Source: Rachycentron canadum
Taxonomy: Eukaryota > Chordata > Actinopteri > Carangiformes > Rachycentridae
Assembly: GCA_038496675.1 (NCBI GenBank)
Contig: CM076656.1
Coordinates: 19,134,340-19,198,339, forward strand
Direction: 5' to 3'
DNA: 64,000 nucleotides
The position numbers and the translations under genes were made by a program. The notes beneath the pieces are model-generated. The model was not told the origin of the DNA and ran no database searches. It was given only the letters and a program-made list of their open reading frames with translations. Of this stretch, positions 25,752 to 36,361 are shown piece by piece (position 1 is the first letter of the stretch; each line of letters opens with the position of its first letter).

Positions 25752-26376
25752 AAGTTTGAGAATCCTTTGCTGTTGTTCGATGCAGCTTCTCACTAGTATT
25801 GAAATTACTCCAGTTGAAAATTGTCAATGTCAAGATTAGACTTGGACATAATTATATTTAATTTAACACAAGATTGTCAAAATGTTGAAAATCAATACAA
25901 CAGTAAATCCCATATTTGTAAAATGTTACTTCACCCAGGTTTGTCACAAACACCTTTATGTCTTAAATGTCTGTTTTATCAGATACACCTGTTGCTCAAC
26001 AGTTTCACCATCAGCTCAACTTTTTCTGCCGTAAAATGTATGAATTTATTTACAAACTTGTCAGTTTTTAGTCAAAGTCTTGTGAAATGCTTTTTTTTTT
26101 TTTTTGGACTCTTCAGGTATCAGTTGGTACCTTCAGGGTAGTTCAAACATTCGCCCTGCGCCATCCCAAATAACTCAACATGGACTACTGTACCTTGTGT
26201 GTTCTGGTTTACAGCATGTGTGCCATTTGTGCAGCAGTTCAGTTCAATGAAATATATATTAATTAAAAAGCAAATATTCTGGTTTTTAAGGCTTATTTTT
26301 ATTTTTAGAACATCCTTATCTTACATCGTGTGTAAAATGAGGAAAACCAAGACAAATGATGAGTTTACTCAAATCC
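25752..26376. other. Convergent fh / fam32a intergenic spacer
   Basis: An AT-rich spacer between the poly(A) signals of two convergent genes. A T-run is at about 26091-26105. I see no gene, tRNA or recognisable repeat. Confidence 0.6.
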
Positions 26377-26382
26377 TTTATT
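26377..26382 (-). terminator. fam32a poly(A) signal
   Basis: AATAAA on the minus strand, 134 bp beyond the fam32a stop codon. Confidence 0.7.
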
Positions 26383-26515
26383 GAATACACCAGGAATTAC
26401 AACAAAAGACTGCCAGTTGAACAGATTTTAGTTGTGTGTATATATATTTATAAAACATCTCAAAAAACAATTTTTGTACAAGTAGTAAAGAAAACAACAA
26501 AGGGAACATTTTCTC

Positions 26516-29117
26516 CTATTTAGTCCAGCTGACCTTGGGAATATCATAATGCTCTGTCAGGTTGTCCAGGTGGCGATTGAAATCCTGCAAACAAAGGAAA
26601 CAATAGAGGATACATTCGTTTTTGCCAACATTTCTATTTATAAATATAAGAGCATTTCTGGTGCAACTTATATACAAATATCCAAGTTTCACATTTAAAA
26701 TTAGAAACCCCCCAAAAAGAAAACATTTATGTCGATCGCTAATTTTATTTACTCGAATGGTTGTGCTTTTACAAGTTTGAATGAACAAGCTAGATTGAAA
26801 ATTGCTCCAGGTCTGACACAAAACTCACCTCCACTCTGTGTTTGTGTGTCTTTGAAGCCTTGCTCAATATCCTCTCCATGTGCTGTAACAAAAGAGAGAC
26901 AGAGGCAAAGATATACATTACCACTGTCAGTTTAGGCCCACTCGACACACCTTTAAACACCACTATGAGTATACTACTGAACCTCAGTGACAAAAAACAT
27001 GGGTACTGAACTTGTCACTTGTGACAGCCAGTGACAACAGACACCATCACCTGTTTGCAATAAATCACATGATAAAACTCCCATATTGCAATTGGATTTT
27101 CCCAATACTAATGGCCTGCTGTAGCTGGAAATATACTGAATATATAAAGGATTTGTGTGTTACTTGTGAACATCATCCCACGTTTCTGAGCAGAAGATGA
27201 TCATCAAATAAAAAGATCATGGTGTTCATGGTGCTTCACCACGTTTGCTTCACATTATGCTGCAACACTAACGCTTTCAAATAACGAACTTCATCCCCTT
27301 AATAGAAAAAGGGCTGAAACACGTTATCATGATGTGACCTCTGATAAACTGAGACTATGAGACATCATTAACTATGCTGCTGAGCTAACAAAGGTTCAAG
27401 TGTCAGTTTGAGATCATTCTGCTGAGATAAGACTTAGATTGAACAGTTGGTTCTCTCTCACTGGTATTTTCAATATAATTTGTACTTTGGCAGACAAAGT
27501 TGAAAAAGAGTAGAAATCCAATCTACAACCCAATCCCATATGGATAATTTAGTGTTTCTTTTCCAGCAAAGTATTATTGGATGTGGAGTTGAGTGGGCAA
27601 TCTACATTTATCTTGAGACTGGAAAGTTTCTCATCTGTTTGTGTTCTATTTTTCACTGTCAGTCAGTCAAAAATGGTTTGCTTGTTGCTGGATTGTGTGT
27701 AAGTACGGATTTTCATATCCTTTATGGCGAGGATTTATGGTAGTTGTTGTCACAAAGCAGCCAGGGTTTTTTGGCTTCTTCACTCAATATTTAACTTCAG
27801 TAAAATGATTTGATCTCTACAGTTTATTACCACTTATCTGACCCAATCCTTAACCAGTAATTGGAAGCCCTTTCTTGCTGAGTAATAATAACTTACCCTC
27901 TTCTCTTGCATCTTGTCAAAGGCCATTTGTGCTGGTGTCCTTTTGTCAACATATGCTTTCTTGGTTTTCACCTCCTCCTCATTTTGACTTGACACAACCT
28001 GCTCCAAGCGATGCTTGCTCTCTTTGTCCTTCTTCTTCTTTCTTAAAAAGAAAGTTAAGAACAATTGTTTGATTGAATTGAATTGATTGCAGGATTCTGG
28101 GGTTAGTGGGGTAACTTCAGGTTTAACCCTAGATTTATGATGGTGGCTCATGTTTTACTGGGGTAAAGCAGGTAAATTAACAAGTCAATTGCATTTTTAG
28201 TAAGTTAAAAACTCTCTGAAACACACTCTTTTTGACATAAAAAGTTTTTTGACCAGAGTAGAAAACAGGTTTTATGGCGATCTCCTAATCTGCTTTTACT
28301 TAACTCTGAACCACTCTTTTATACCCTTCTTCCACCACTGCAGCTAAGAATAACATGAGACTTTGTGATAACTTGAAATAAAAAATAAAAAAAAACCCCA
28401 ATGTCTTATTATATGAAACTATTCACACATTTAAATATTTCCCATGATTAAATGAAATTAATTAAATTAAAATGTAACATTTCAGGCAGTTTAACCTGAT
28501 AGCCAGTTGATAACCAGCTTTGTAGCCAGAGTTTATACAGGATGACCAGCGCTTGATTCTGTTAAGACAGACAACGAAAATATATGCTGAACTTACTCCG
28601 TAGTAAAGAGACCTGTAATATGAAGTAGATTCAACATGATACGAGAAGAAACGCAAACCTGTTCTGAAATTAGTTTGCAGCATCACCCAAAAGTGACATT
28701 CAACAAGATGAAATCTAAACAACTGATGAACTGACTGGAATAGAAAAGAAACAGTAGCGATGATTCAACTTGCTAATGTCAGACTAAGGATAAATGCATA
28801 AGAGTGTAACAGTGAGTGGATTCTTCTAATAAAATATAATCAAATATTTCTGGGCTGCAGCGATGAAAAAGACAGTAAACGCACCATCACTGTTTTTATT
28901 GAACAACAAATGTTATTTTTGTGGAACCTCCAGATAATCTGATTAGAAAGTTCCCTTTTAGTTCAACAAACACAACCTGTCAGAAAAGTTCCCCAAACTT
29001 AACCTTTATAGGTCGTTTAAGTTCCTTACACGAACGACCTGTTCCCCCAGAAACACACATTTGACCCAAGTCAATAAAATCTGAAGTTAACTCGTCAATA
29101 AGAAATCACCCCCCCAA

Positions 29118-29179
<62 letters not shown>

Positions 29180-29655
29180 CGTTATATTCTCTACGCGCTC
29201 GTGTTATTTGGGTTTCTACGTTAAGACATTTAACTCGTCTGTCTGACGATGTTTACATTGTGTATTTCGATGATTCCTGTGTGTAGCGTGGTTTGTTGTT
29301 CTCGATGTAGCTAATGCTAAATAGCTATTGTTAGCTAATCACTTCATAATATCACGACGAGGTCACAAATTGAGCCAGAGATTTACCACTGTGAAATGCT
29401 ATTTTCTGGTTAAAAAAAAGCCCAAATAAATAATAACACATCCTATTTTCTTATTAGCAAACAGGCTAACGTTAGCCTCGTCTGAATAACAGGGGTTTAA
29501 CATCAGGTGTCTGCGTATCTGTAATCTATTCAAATAAGTCGTCGCTTATTTAAATCTCACACCAAACGCTACTAAACTTACTTTTTGCCAGCTGAAATGT
29601 TTCCAACGCCCTTTAGTTTCAGGGCACTCTTCTGAACTGTCGCGTACTCCGACAT
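26516..29655 (-). CDS. fam32a: FAM32A family nuclear protein
   Basis: A small conserved eukaryotic protein. In human it is a nucleolar protein and a spliceosomal C* complex component that promotes exon ligation. Exons: 29655-29582, 28041-27897, 26882-26829, 26584-26516, total 342 nt, 113 aa (human 112). The N-terminus reads MSEYATVQKSALKLKGVGN. A Lys-rich stretch follows (KKKKKKDKESKHRLE), then the family core DKRTPAQMAFDKMQEKR, the helix HMERILSKASKTHKHRVE, and the invariant C-terminus EHYDIPKVSWTK, which in the human complex reaches the active site. All exon phases agree. Head-to-head with mrpl54 and convergent with fh. The copy is not resolved against possible fam32a-like duplicates in teleosts. 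Confidence 0.95.
29119..29177. repeat. (CA)n microsatellite
   Basis: About 29 CA units in fam32a intron 1, preceded by a short C-run. Confidence 0.97.
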
Positions 29656-29954
29656 TTTCTAGAAAGCTAGCTCCGTCTGCGAGCTTCTTCTTCTTCTTCT
29701 TCTCGTTCGTCTTCTTCTGTTTTGTTATTACGGCACAGTGCTGCCGCCTGTCGGACAACAGGGGGATGGACCGAGCGGACACAACCTCGTTTTCTCCATC
29801 TTGTAATGTGTCTTCCCGTCCACGGGAGAGTGCGGGGGGGCAGTAGATTATTTTCAGAGGCAAAAACAAAGCGGAAAGCGGAAGTTTAAAAAGGGAGCTA
29901 TGAATGTCAAACTGTAGTGTGGTGGGCTGCGAGTTTGGGCAACCAGAAATAAAA
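29656..29954. promoter_or_regulatory. Bidirectional fam32a / mrpl54 promoter
   Basis: Only 299 bp separate the two divergent start codons, so both 5' UTRs and the core promoters share this interval. It contains a CTT tract (29686-29701) next to fam32a and GC-rich sequence in the centre, and no TATA box. This is typical of a bidirectional housekeeping promoter. An in-frame ATG at 29904 would extend mrpl54 by 17 residues, but I prefer the ATG at 29955. Confidence 0.65.
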
Positions 29955-31596
29955 ATGTTGGGTTACAGTTTATTTAGGTTAGTAGCGTTAACAAAACGCA
30001 CCACGACCAATGGCGCAGCTGTTCTCTGCAGGACCAACGCGTTAAACAGAACACAGACATGTGGATATGCGAAGAAAGTTGGTGAGTGAAGGGGACATCT
30101 TCATTCTTCAGCATGAAATTTCAATGCTCTTCAGTGTAACTCACTCACTCTGGTGTCAAGCTTAGTTGGAACATTTAGTCTGGTTGCACCATTAAAAATG
30201 TGTAGGTTTTAAAAGCAACAACAACGAAGTGAACGGGGTTGGTTTTCACATTCACCAAATCTCTCCCACTAGAAGATGCAAATATAAACTGTAGGTCCAG
30301 AAATGTTCATACTTGAGGTCAGAGGTCACAGACACAAGACATTTCTGGAGTTGAGTTTTTTTGGCATTGTAGTGAGAGGACTGTTCATGTTTATCTTATC
30401 AAAATATAAATATCCACCACTTTGGTATTTCACCTCTAATTTAATTATTATGATTAAAAACTGAATGGAGAACTATTTACATTGTTATATGAGGATTTTT
30501 ATTATGTTTATGTTATCTCAGTGCAGGGGATGTGTTCGGTTGTTGCATTTCTTCTTAGGTACATTTTTAATAATGCCTCCATTTCTTAATTTTTTTCCCA
30601 TTAAAATAACACAGGGACAACCAACACCAAAAGTGTGTGACTATACCAAACCAACCTCTCAACAAGGATGGTTATCACAAGTGCTCAAGACATATTTGAC
30701 AGTCCATGTCTTTTTTTAAGTGAGGGTGTTTCATCTCTACCTGACACTCGAGGCTCTCATTGCAGGTTGAAAAGGAATCAATGAAGGATTTTGTGAAGTA
30801 TGACAACCAACCCATTCTGCTCTACTCATAATATTTTGTCAATGTATTCCTTCACCGTCCTCTATCTGCCTAGATCACCTGTATCCCATTAAATTATCAC
30901 AAAGTTAATAAAGTGCTGGCAGGTTTGTTTGCAGTGAATTCAGAGCCAGTCTCAATGAACACATCTGCACGTTGACATTAACATGACAACACTTGATTCT
31001 TTCCTCTGTCTCCCAGTGGCCAAAGGAAAAGGTAAAGGCATGGCGAAGGAAGAGCTGAAAGGTCCTGAAGTGTGTAAAGACCCTGTCAGACTTACTTCTT
31101 ATGCAGTAGGGGTCAACATCTTCAAGCAAGGAGAAGACCCCAAACTCAAGTCTCCTCAGGAATATCCAGAGTGGTGAGAGCACAAATTTATTCCATGTGT
31201 TTTTCCTATTTTACACATATATACCCCCATTTATTTACTTCTGTCTATATATTTTCGCAACTAGATATTGAGTATGGTTCCTTGTTTTGTTTCAGTACGT
31301 GATATGCGTTCCTGAAAATCACACATACAGGAACAGAAACAGATCGATGATATTACAGTGAAAGAACATATAATATGGTCCGGGTGGACAATATGCATAT
31401 GGTTTCTATTTTAGTTGACAGTTTCAGGTATGCAGTAACCCTCTTCTTTTATCATTTGCTCAGGTTGTTCCAGTTAAACCTGGGAGAGGCTAAAAAGCTG
31501 CACGAGCTGGAGCCAGACACCTGGGAATACTGGAAGCGCTTGAGGAAGGAAAACATATGGCGCTCCAACAAACTGAACAAAGGGAGGAAGTTTTAA
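29955..31596 (+). CDS. mrpl54: Large ribosomal subunit protein mL54, mitochondrial
   Basis: A component of the mitochondrial 39S ribosomal subunit. Exons: 29955-30081, 31017-31173, 31464-31596; total 417 nt, 138 aa, the same length as human MRPL54. Residues 1-40 (MLGYSLFRLVALTKRTTTNG...) form a basic, hydroxylated mitochondrial presequence ending near YAKKV. The mature part has the family features: LTSYAVGVNIFKQGEDPKLK, EYPEWLFQLNLGEAKKL, and the C-terminal EYWKRLRKENIWRSNKLNKG. Junction phases are 1 and 2 and rebuild Val and Trp. The start at 29955 is chosen because it gives a clean presequence and the human length; an upstream in-frame ATG lies at 29904. Confidence 0.95.
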
Positions 31597-32153
31597 GCCA
31601 TCACTGGACTGACAGAGGGAATCCCCAGTCCTAGGCAGCGCTGTGCTTCAGACTCTATGGATTGAATTACCATGACATTGACATGTTCAGATCCAATGTC
31701 AAGTTTCAGAATGAAATATCATTAGACCAACTCTTTACCACTTGCCATTCATCTAGTAGGTCATCTGAAATCTTTCAGTGGTGTCCCTGCCAAGGGTCGG
31801 TAACGGTTTCTGGTTTAGACTTTTGAATACAGTCTATGACTTCAGGAAGTTCATCACAAGACCTGAGACTCACAAGGCAGTGGAATCCAGTACATCAGCA
31901 CAGTCTGAACAAAAATGTGAACATCAGAAGTAGAAAAGTAGATTGAAAGTGAACTCTGACCTTCTCGACAAAGCTCATGTGATAAAGTGGGAATCTCCAG
32001 AACGGCTACTGAATAGACCTTGTTGGGAGAGTTCAAACAGGTAGTGTTTAATGTATTTAACGCAGGGCCATTTTACTGGATTTAATTCATTTGTACAATG
32101 GTAATGACCTGATGATTCCTCCAATCACTTTCACTTTTTTTTTCAGACTTATT

Positions 32154-32159
32154 AATAAA
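32154..32159 (+). terminator. mrpl54 poly(A) signal
   Basis: AATAAA 558 bp after the mrpl54 stop. No earlier AATAAA was noticed in the 3' UTR. Confidence 0.55.
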
Positions 32160-32326
32160 TATCCAACAAATGATGCCTTCAATTCTTTCAGGATGCCCTG
32201 TAACCTTTGTAAAAGATTTATAAACTGGTGTAAATGTCTCTGTTAATGGTTAAGATATTGTTTAATGCTTTATAGACCAGTTCTCAATTCCAGAGCAATG
32301 TTTGGGCTGCCAGGTTGGAGGTGGGA

Positions 32327-32425
32327 GACTTGAGTCATGAGTTCAAGTTATGAGACTTGAAACTTGCTTTACCACCACTGATGAAATACCTGACTTGAGC
32401 TTGACTCAGTGTTCACGACTTGACA
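32327..32425. repeat. Degenerate ACTTGA-rich repeat
   Basis: Repeated GACTTGA/ACTTGA words (GAGACTTGAG, GAGACTTGAAACTTG, TGACTTGAGCTTGACT, CGACTTGACA) over about 100 bp. Similar GACTTGAGACTTG tracts are common dispersed repeats in fish genomes; that statement is from memory. Confidence 0.5.
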
Positions 32426-32488
32426 TTGTATTTATTATTATTATTATTATTTTAACACGTTTTTTATTTCCAGCGTGATACCTGCCAA

Positions 32489-32532
32489 ACAGTTATTTGG
32501 AATATTGCACAATGCAAGTTCCAAATAACTGT
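32489..32532. repeat. Short perfect inverted repeat (hairpin)
   Basis: ACAGTTATTTGGAA (32489-32502) is matched exactly by TTCCAAATAACTGT (32519-32532). An inner 5-bp pair, TTGCA/TGCAA, surrounds CAA. It could be a miniature element core or an arrest/structure site; its function is unknown. Confidence 0.7.
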
Positions 32533-33200
32533 CCACTGTAAAACAAATCTCTAACTGCATCTGAACATAAATGTAATGGGCTTATATGCCCGTCGCTCCA
32601 CCAAGTTGAGGGCAGGTCAATTCAGTACATTTTGCTGACATTTAAACGAACATAATCTCCTCGGTGGAGGTGATGACAGGTAGTAAGAGTAAAGATCAGA
32701 TCAGAAGAGCCTGTAGTCTCAGATCTAGACTCTTCATGTCAAACATCAATGGGCTGTAACAGTTCTTTTAATGGTAATGTTTAAATTTATATTTACATAT
32801 AAAACTTTTCTTGACCACTGGCCTATAATTTATGACTGTCTGGGTTGACTCACAGCCCGGACCTGCCTTGTCTTGCCCTCACCTCCTCCAGGTCGCAGAT
32901 GTTTTTATTTGGCTTGACTACACACATGGTGTTGCTGCGACAACAATTCATGCAAATGACCCGAGGCTGCCGGGGTTGGCAGAAATGAGGAACCGAAATG
33001 AGAAGCAAATAATCTGGGGAACAAAATCATGAAAGAGTGGAAGAGTTGAAAAATGAGTCACGCATCTTGTTTTATTTAAGAGTCTCTCGTCCCTCTCTCT
33101 CTCTCTCGCCCCCTCTTTGCCACCGGGGTTTGACCGCAGGTCTGAACTTTCAAGTGTCGGTAAGTCCAGTTCTTCTTTTGCGCCTGACTCCAATAAATGA

Positions 33201-33665
33201 TGGAGTATATTGGTGGCGGAAGCGGCGGGTGGCAGCGCAGAGCTCCGTCGACTTCACGTTGTTCAGTTTGGGCTGAATACAACTTGTAGTTTCATTTTCA
33301 AGCTTTGCCGTTGCGTGGTTTGTTTCCTCCTCAGGATTAATGGACCTGTGCCGTGTGCGTTAGGTTCAACACGGGCGGATTTTCCTCCCGCACCACGCAC
33401 CGTCGCCAAACTGACCACGGGAAAACCCACAAGTTTACAAGCTGTACGTTTGTTTGTTTTTTGTATTTTTTTTGTTTGCGTATCAGCCGTGTAGGCGACC
33501 GGGAGGGAGGCCGATCCACCGATAAATCCCAGTGCGGTCGGTCATCACCGGCAGTCTCACCCGGACGGCGGCTGATAGTTGGTGCAGTCCTGTCTGCGGA
33601 AAACTATTTTCACTTCGAAGCCCCCGTTTGTCCTGCAGGTCTCTGGGCTTGTGAGACAGAGGAAG
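33201..33665 (+). promoter_or_regulatory. Paracaspase promoter / 5' UTR region
   Basis: CpG-rich sequence upstream of the paracaspase ATG. A polypyrimidine tract ending TTTGTCCTGCAG at 33640 looks like a splice acceptor, so a 5'-UTR intron may end there, 25 bp before the ATG. The frame upstream of the ATG is open to another ATG at 33579, but this would be intronic if that acceptor is used. Confidence 0.45.
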
Positions 33666-36326
33666 ATGGAGGAGGGGAAAATGAGTATTGGTACCCTGAG
33701 TGAAGAGGTCCTGAGCAGGGTGTCAAAGATGCTGGACAACTCCACCTGCGGATGGAGGCAGCTGGCCAACGCGCTGTCCGAGCAGCCGCGATTCCAGTGC
33801 AGGTGAGGCAGTGAAGGCATCACGCAAAGGTGGAAGCAGCTACACCGTTTCTACATATTTTACTCTGTTGACCACGTAACAATGTTTTGAGTATCGACCT
33901 GTGACCTCCCTCCCCGCAGTGAGGAGGAGCTGACCTGCTGCTCCCTCCAGGTGCTGAGCGCTGGTGGGAGCCCAGGGCGCACCCTCCTTGCTCGGCTGGC
34001 TGATCGCGCCTGCTCCCTGGACTTCCTGATCCACTGCCTCAGGAAGGTGGACCTCCAGGAAGCCGTGCAGTACCTCACCACCATAGGTAAAACGGTGAAG
34101 TGAATGTATAGAAATGTATAGGAAACACTGTTTTGTTTTTTTGTTTTTTTATGGAGGTTTCTTAAATCTCAGATCTCAGCCATAATTTATGCTTTTGTTA
34201 AATGCCTGTAGAGTTGTGGCATTAAATTTGATGATAATGCCAGTGGTGACAGTGCTTTAATTTAGATAGTAGATATTTTTTCAGGTAGTGACATTTTCCT
34301 TATTTCACATTAATAACAAATTAACTGTCACATTTATGTTTTGCTGTAAGTCATAAAGATAAGCTGCACAACCAATAGCAAGACCTAGAAATTTTGTTGC
34401 TTAATTTTTCTCATCCCTCTCAGGGGCCACAATGCAGAAGAAGGAAGTTGAACTCAATTTGAAAATTATTTTCTACAGCTTTATATATTTGTTTGTTTGT
34501 CATAAAACTTTAAAGCAGAGGAAACAGGAGTTTAATTTCCAGATCAAGTTTGTTCAGATCGAAACTATATCACATCCTTTAAAGCTACACGTCTAAATGG
34601 AAAGACCTGAGTGAGCATTTTGTCTTGTCTGTGCCTACAATCATTTATTTTGTATGTGTTTATCTGGTAGTGGGAGACGTGATTCGGATCACGGTGCAAC
34701 CGCAGTCCCAGCAGGCCACGGTGGGGAGCAAGGTGGTGCTGACCTGCAGAGCCACTGGTCCCCCAGGGCTCTGCTACCAGTGGTTCAGAGGCAAAGAGGA
34801 GGTCAGTCCAACATTTTGTCATTATCTGATTACAAAAAATAAAGTAAGTTTTCTGATCAAATCCTGAGTTATGTGGAGGCTCCTGTATTTATGCTGATTT
34901 TTGACAAAATCTGCCACCTTTACATGATATTGGTTTTACAGTGGTGACGAAAAAATAGTTCTGTTGTCGATAGGATACGCTGATTATTTTCTTGTGTTAG
35001 ATTTTGGATGAGACAGGGTGTATGCCAGAGCTGGTTCTGTGTCCTCTAGCCTCGGTCCACCAGGGTCACTACATCTGCAGGGTCAACCACGGAGAAAACT
35101 GCATCTTCTCTCAGTGGGCTCAAGTTCGCTTGGTGCTCTCTGCAGGCTCCAGTCCAGGTGACCTTCTTCTCCCCTTTTTCTTCTCCTTGTTTGATTTCAT
35201 CTAACGCCATGTCACGCAGCCTCCTGGTAAATCTTTTCGTCTCAGGCTGCAGCAGTCTGTTTCTGGGGTCAGAGAGCGGGCTGCGAATCATCTGTCAGCC
35301 TCAGTCCCAGGTGCTGTCAGAGGGCGAGTCCTTGTTCCTGGAGTGCAAAGCACAGGCTAACCCCCCTGCCCAGTACGAGTGGTACTACAACATGCAGCCC
35401 ATGCCAGAACACAAGACATATTCACTTAAAGTAAGTGTATTCACAGAGGCTGCTGTGAACTACTCACACACTGCATGTAAAAGCCATGAAAGGGGTAAAA
35501 GAAATAAAAATGGTTTATTTTACATGAAAAAGTAATATGCATACACAGCACATATGTGCATGTATGTACACACCATGGGACCATGACATTAAAACACGAT
35601 GGTATACACTGTATAAATACAGCACATGCCATTGTATTTTAATGTCATGGTCCCATTTGATTTATCGGTCACCAGCTGTAGAGTTTGACAAGACATTGAT
35701 TAAAATATTACAAATGTTACAATTAACAATTTGTGCACAATCATATGAAAGGAGATGTGTTGAACATGTTATCGTCTCCGTGTCAGTACTGTGTTTATAG
35801 CTGATGTTGTTTATCACCATACTTTTGTCCTGTAGATCCCATGTGTGACCACAGCACACAGAGGACAGTACAGGTGTAAGGTGTTCAATTTCTACCATGC
35901 GGCCTGGAGCGACACAGCAACACTCACAATTGGTGAATTCCACAGACTTAATTTCTCTTTGTCTTGTGATCAGAATGTAAATGTATGAATTAGAAAAATC
36001 AAAGATCTTGATGTTAAGATTCTTACAACAACTATCGAGTAAATGTTTCTAAGGAAAATTTGTGAATAGTCTGAAACTGCACAATTCTACAATCAGTTTC
36101 ACACAAGCGCTAAAACTGCAGGACCGCACTGTGAATAACTCATTGTTTTGCACTTGTATGCAGGCCCCAGTTCCATTACTGATGTATCCTGGGTAGAGAT
36201 GAATCGTGGTCGAGGTATTGTTTATTTTCTAATCACACCTTTAGAAGTAAATGAAGGAAGTAGTTTTAGTTCCTTCATCACTGATTCCTGTTCATGTTTG
36301 TGATAAATAACGAATATCACGTAGCC

Positions 36327-36361
<35 letters not shown>

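Larger units (their letters stand above)
32160..33200. other. mrpl54 - malt1-like intergenic spacer
   Basis: No gene is visible. The region holds a degenerate ACTTGA-rich repeat (32327-32425), an ATT run at about 32433-32451, and a short perfect hairpin (32489-32532). Sequence nearer 33200-33660 becomes CpG-rich and is treated as the paracaspase promoter/5' UTR. Confidence 0.55.

Noticed and set aside
29119..29177. CA arrays considered as a CRISPR-like array
   Set aside because: Dinucleotide repeats without spacers, in a vertebrate genome.
29904..29954. N-terminal extension of mrpl54 reading MSNCSVVGCEFG, recalling a THAP zinc-finger start
   Set aside because: Only 17 codons, with no further THAP residues. 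The downstream ATG at 29955 gives the correct presequence and family length.
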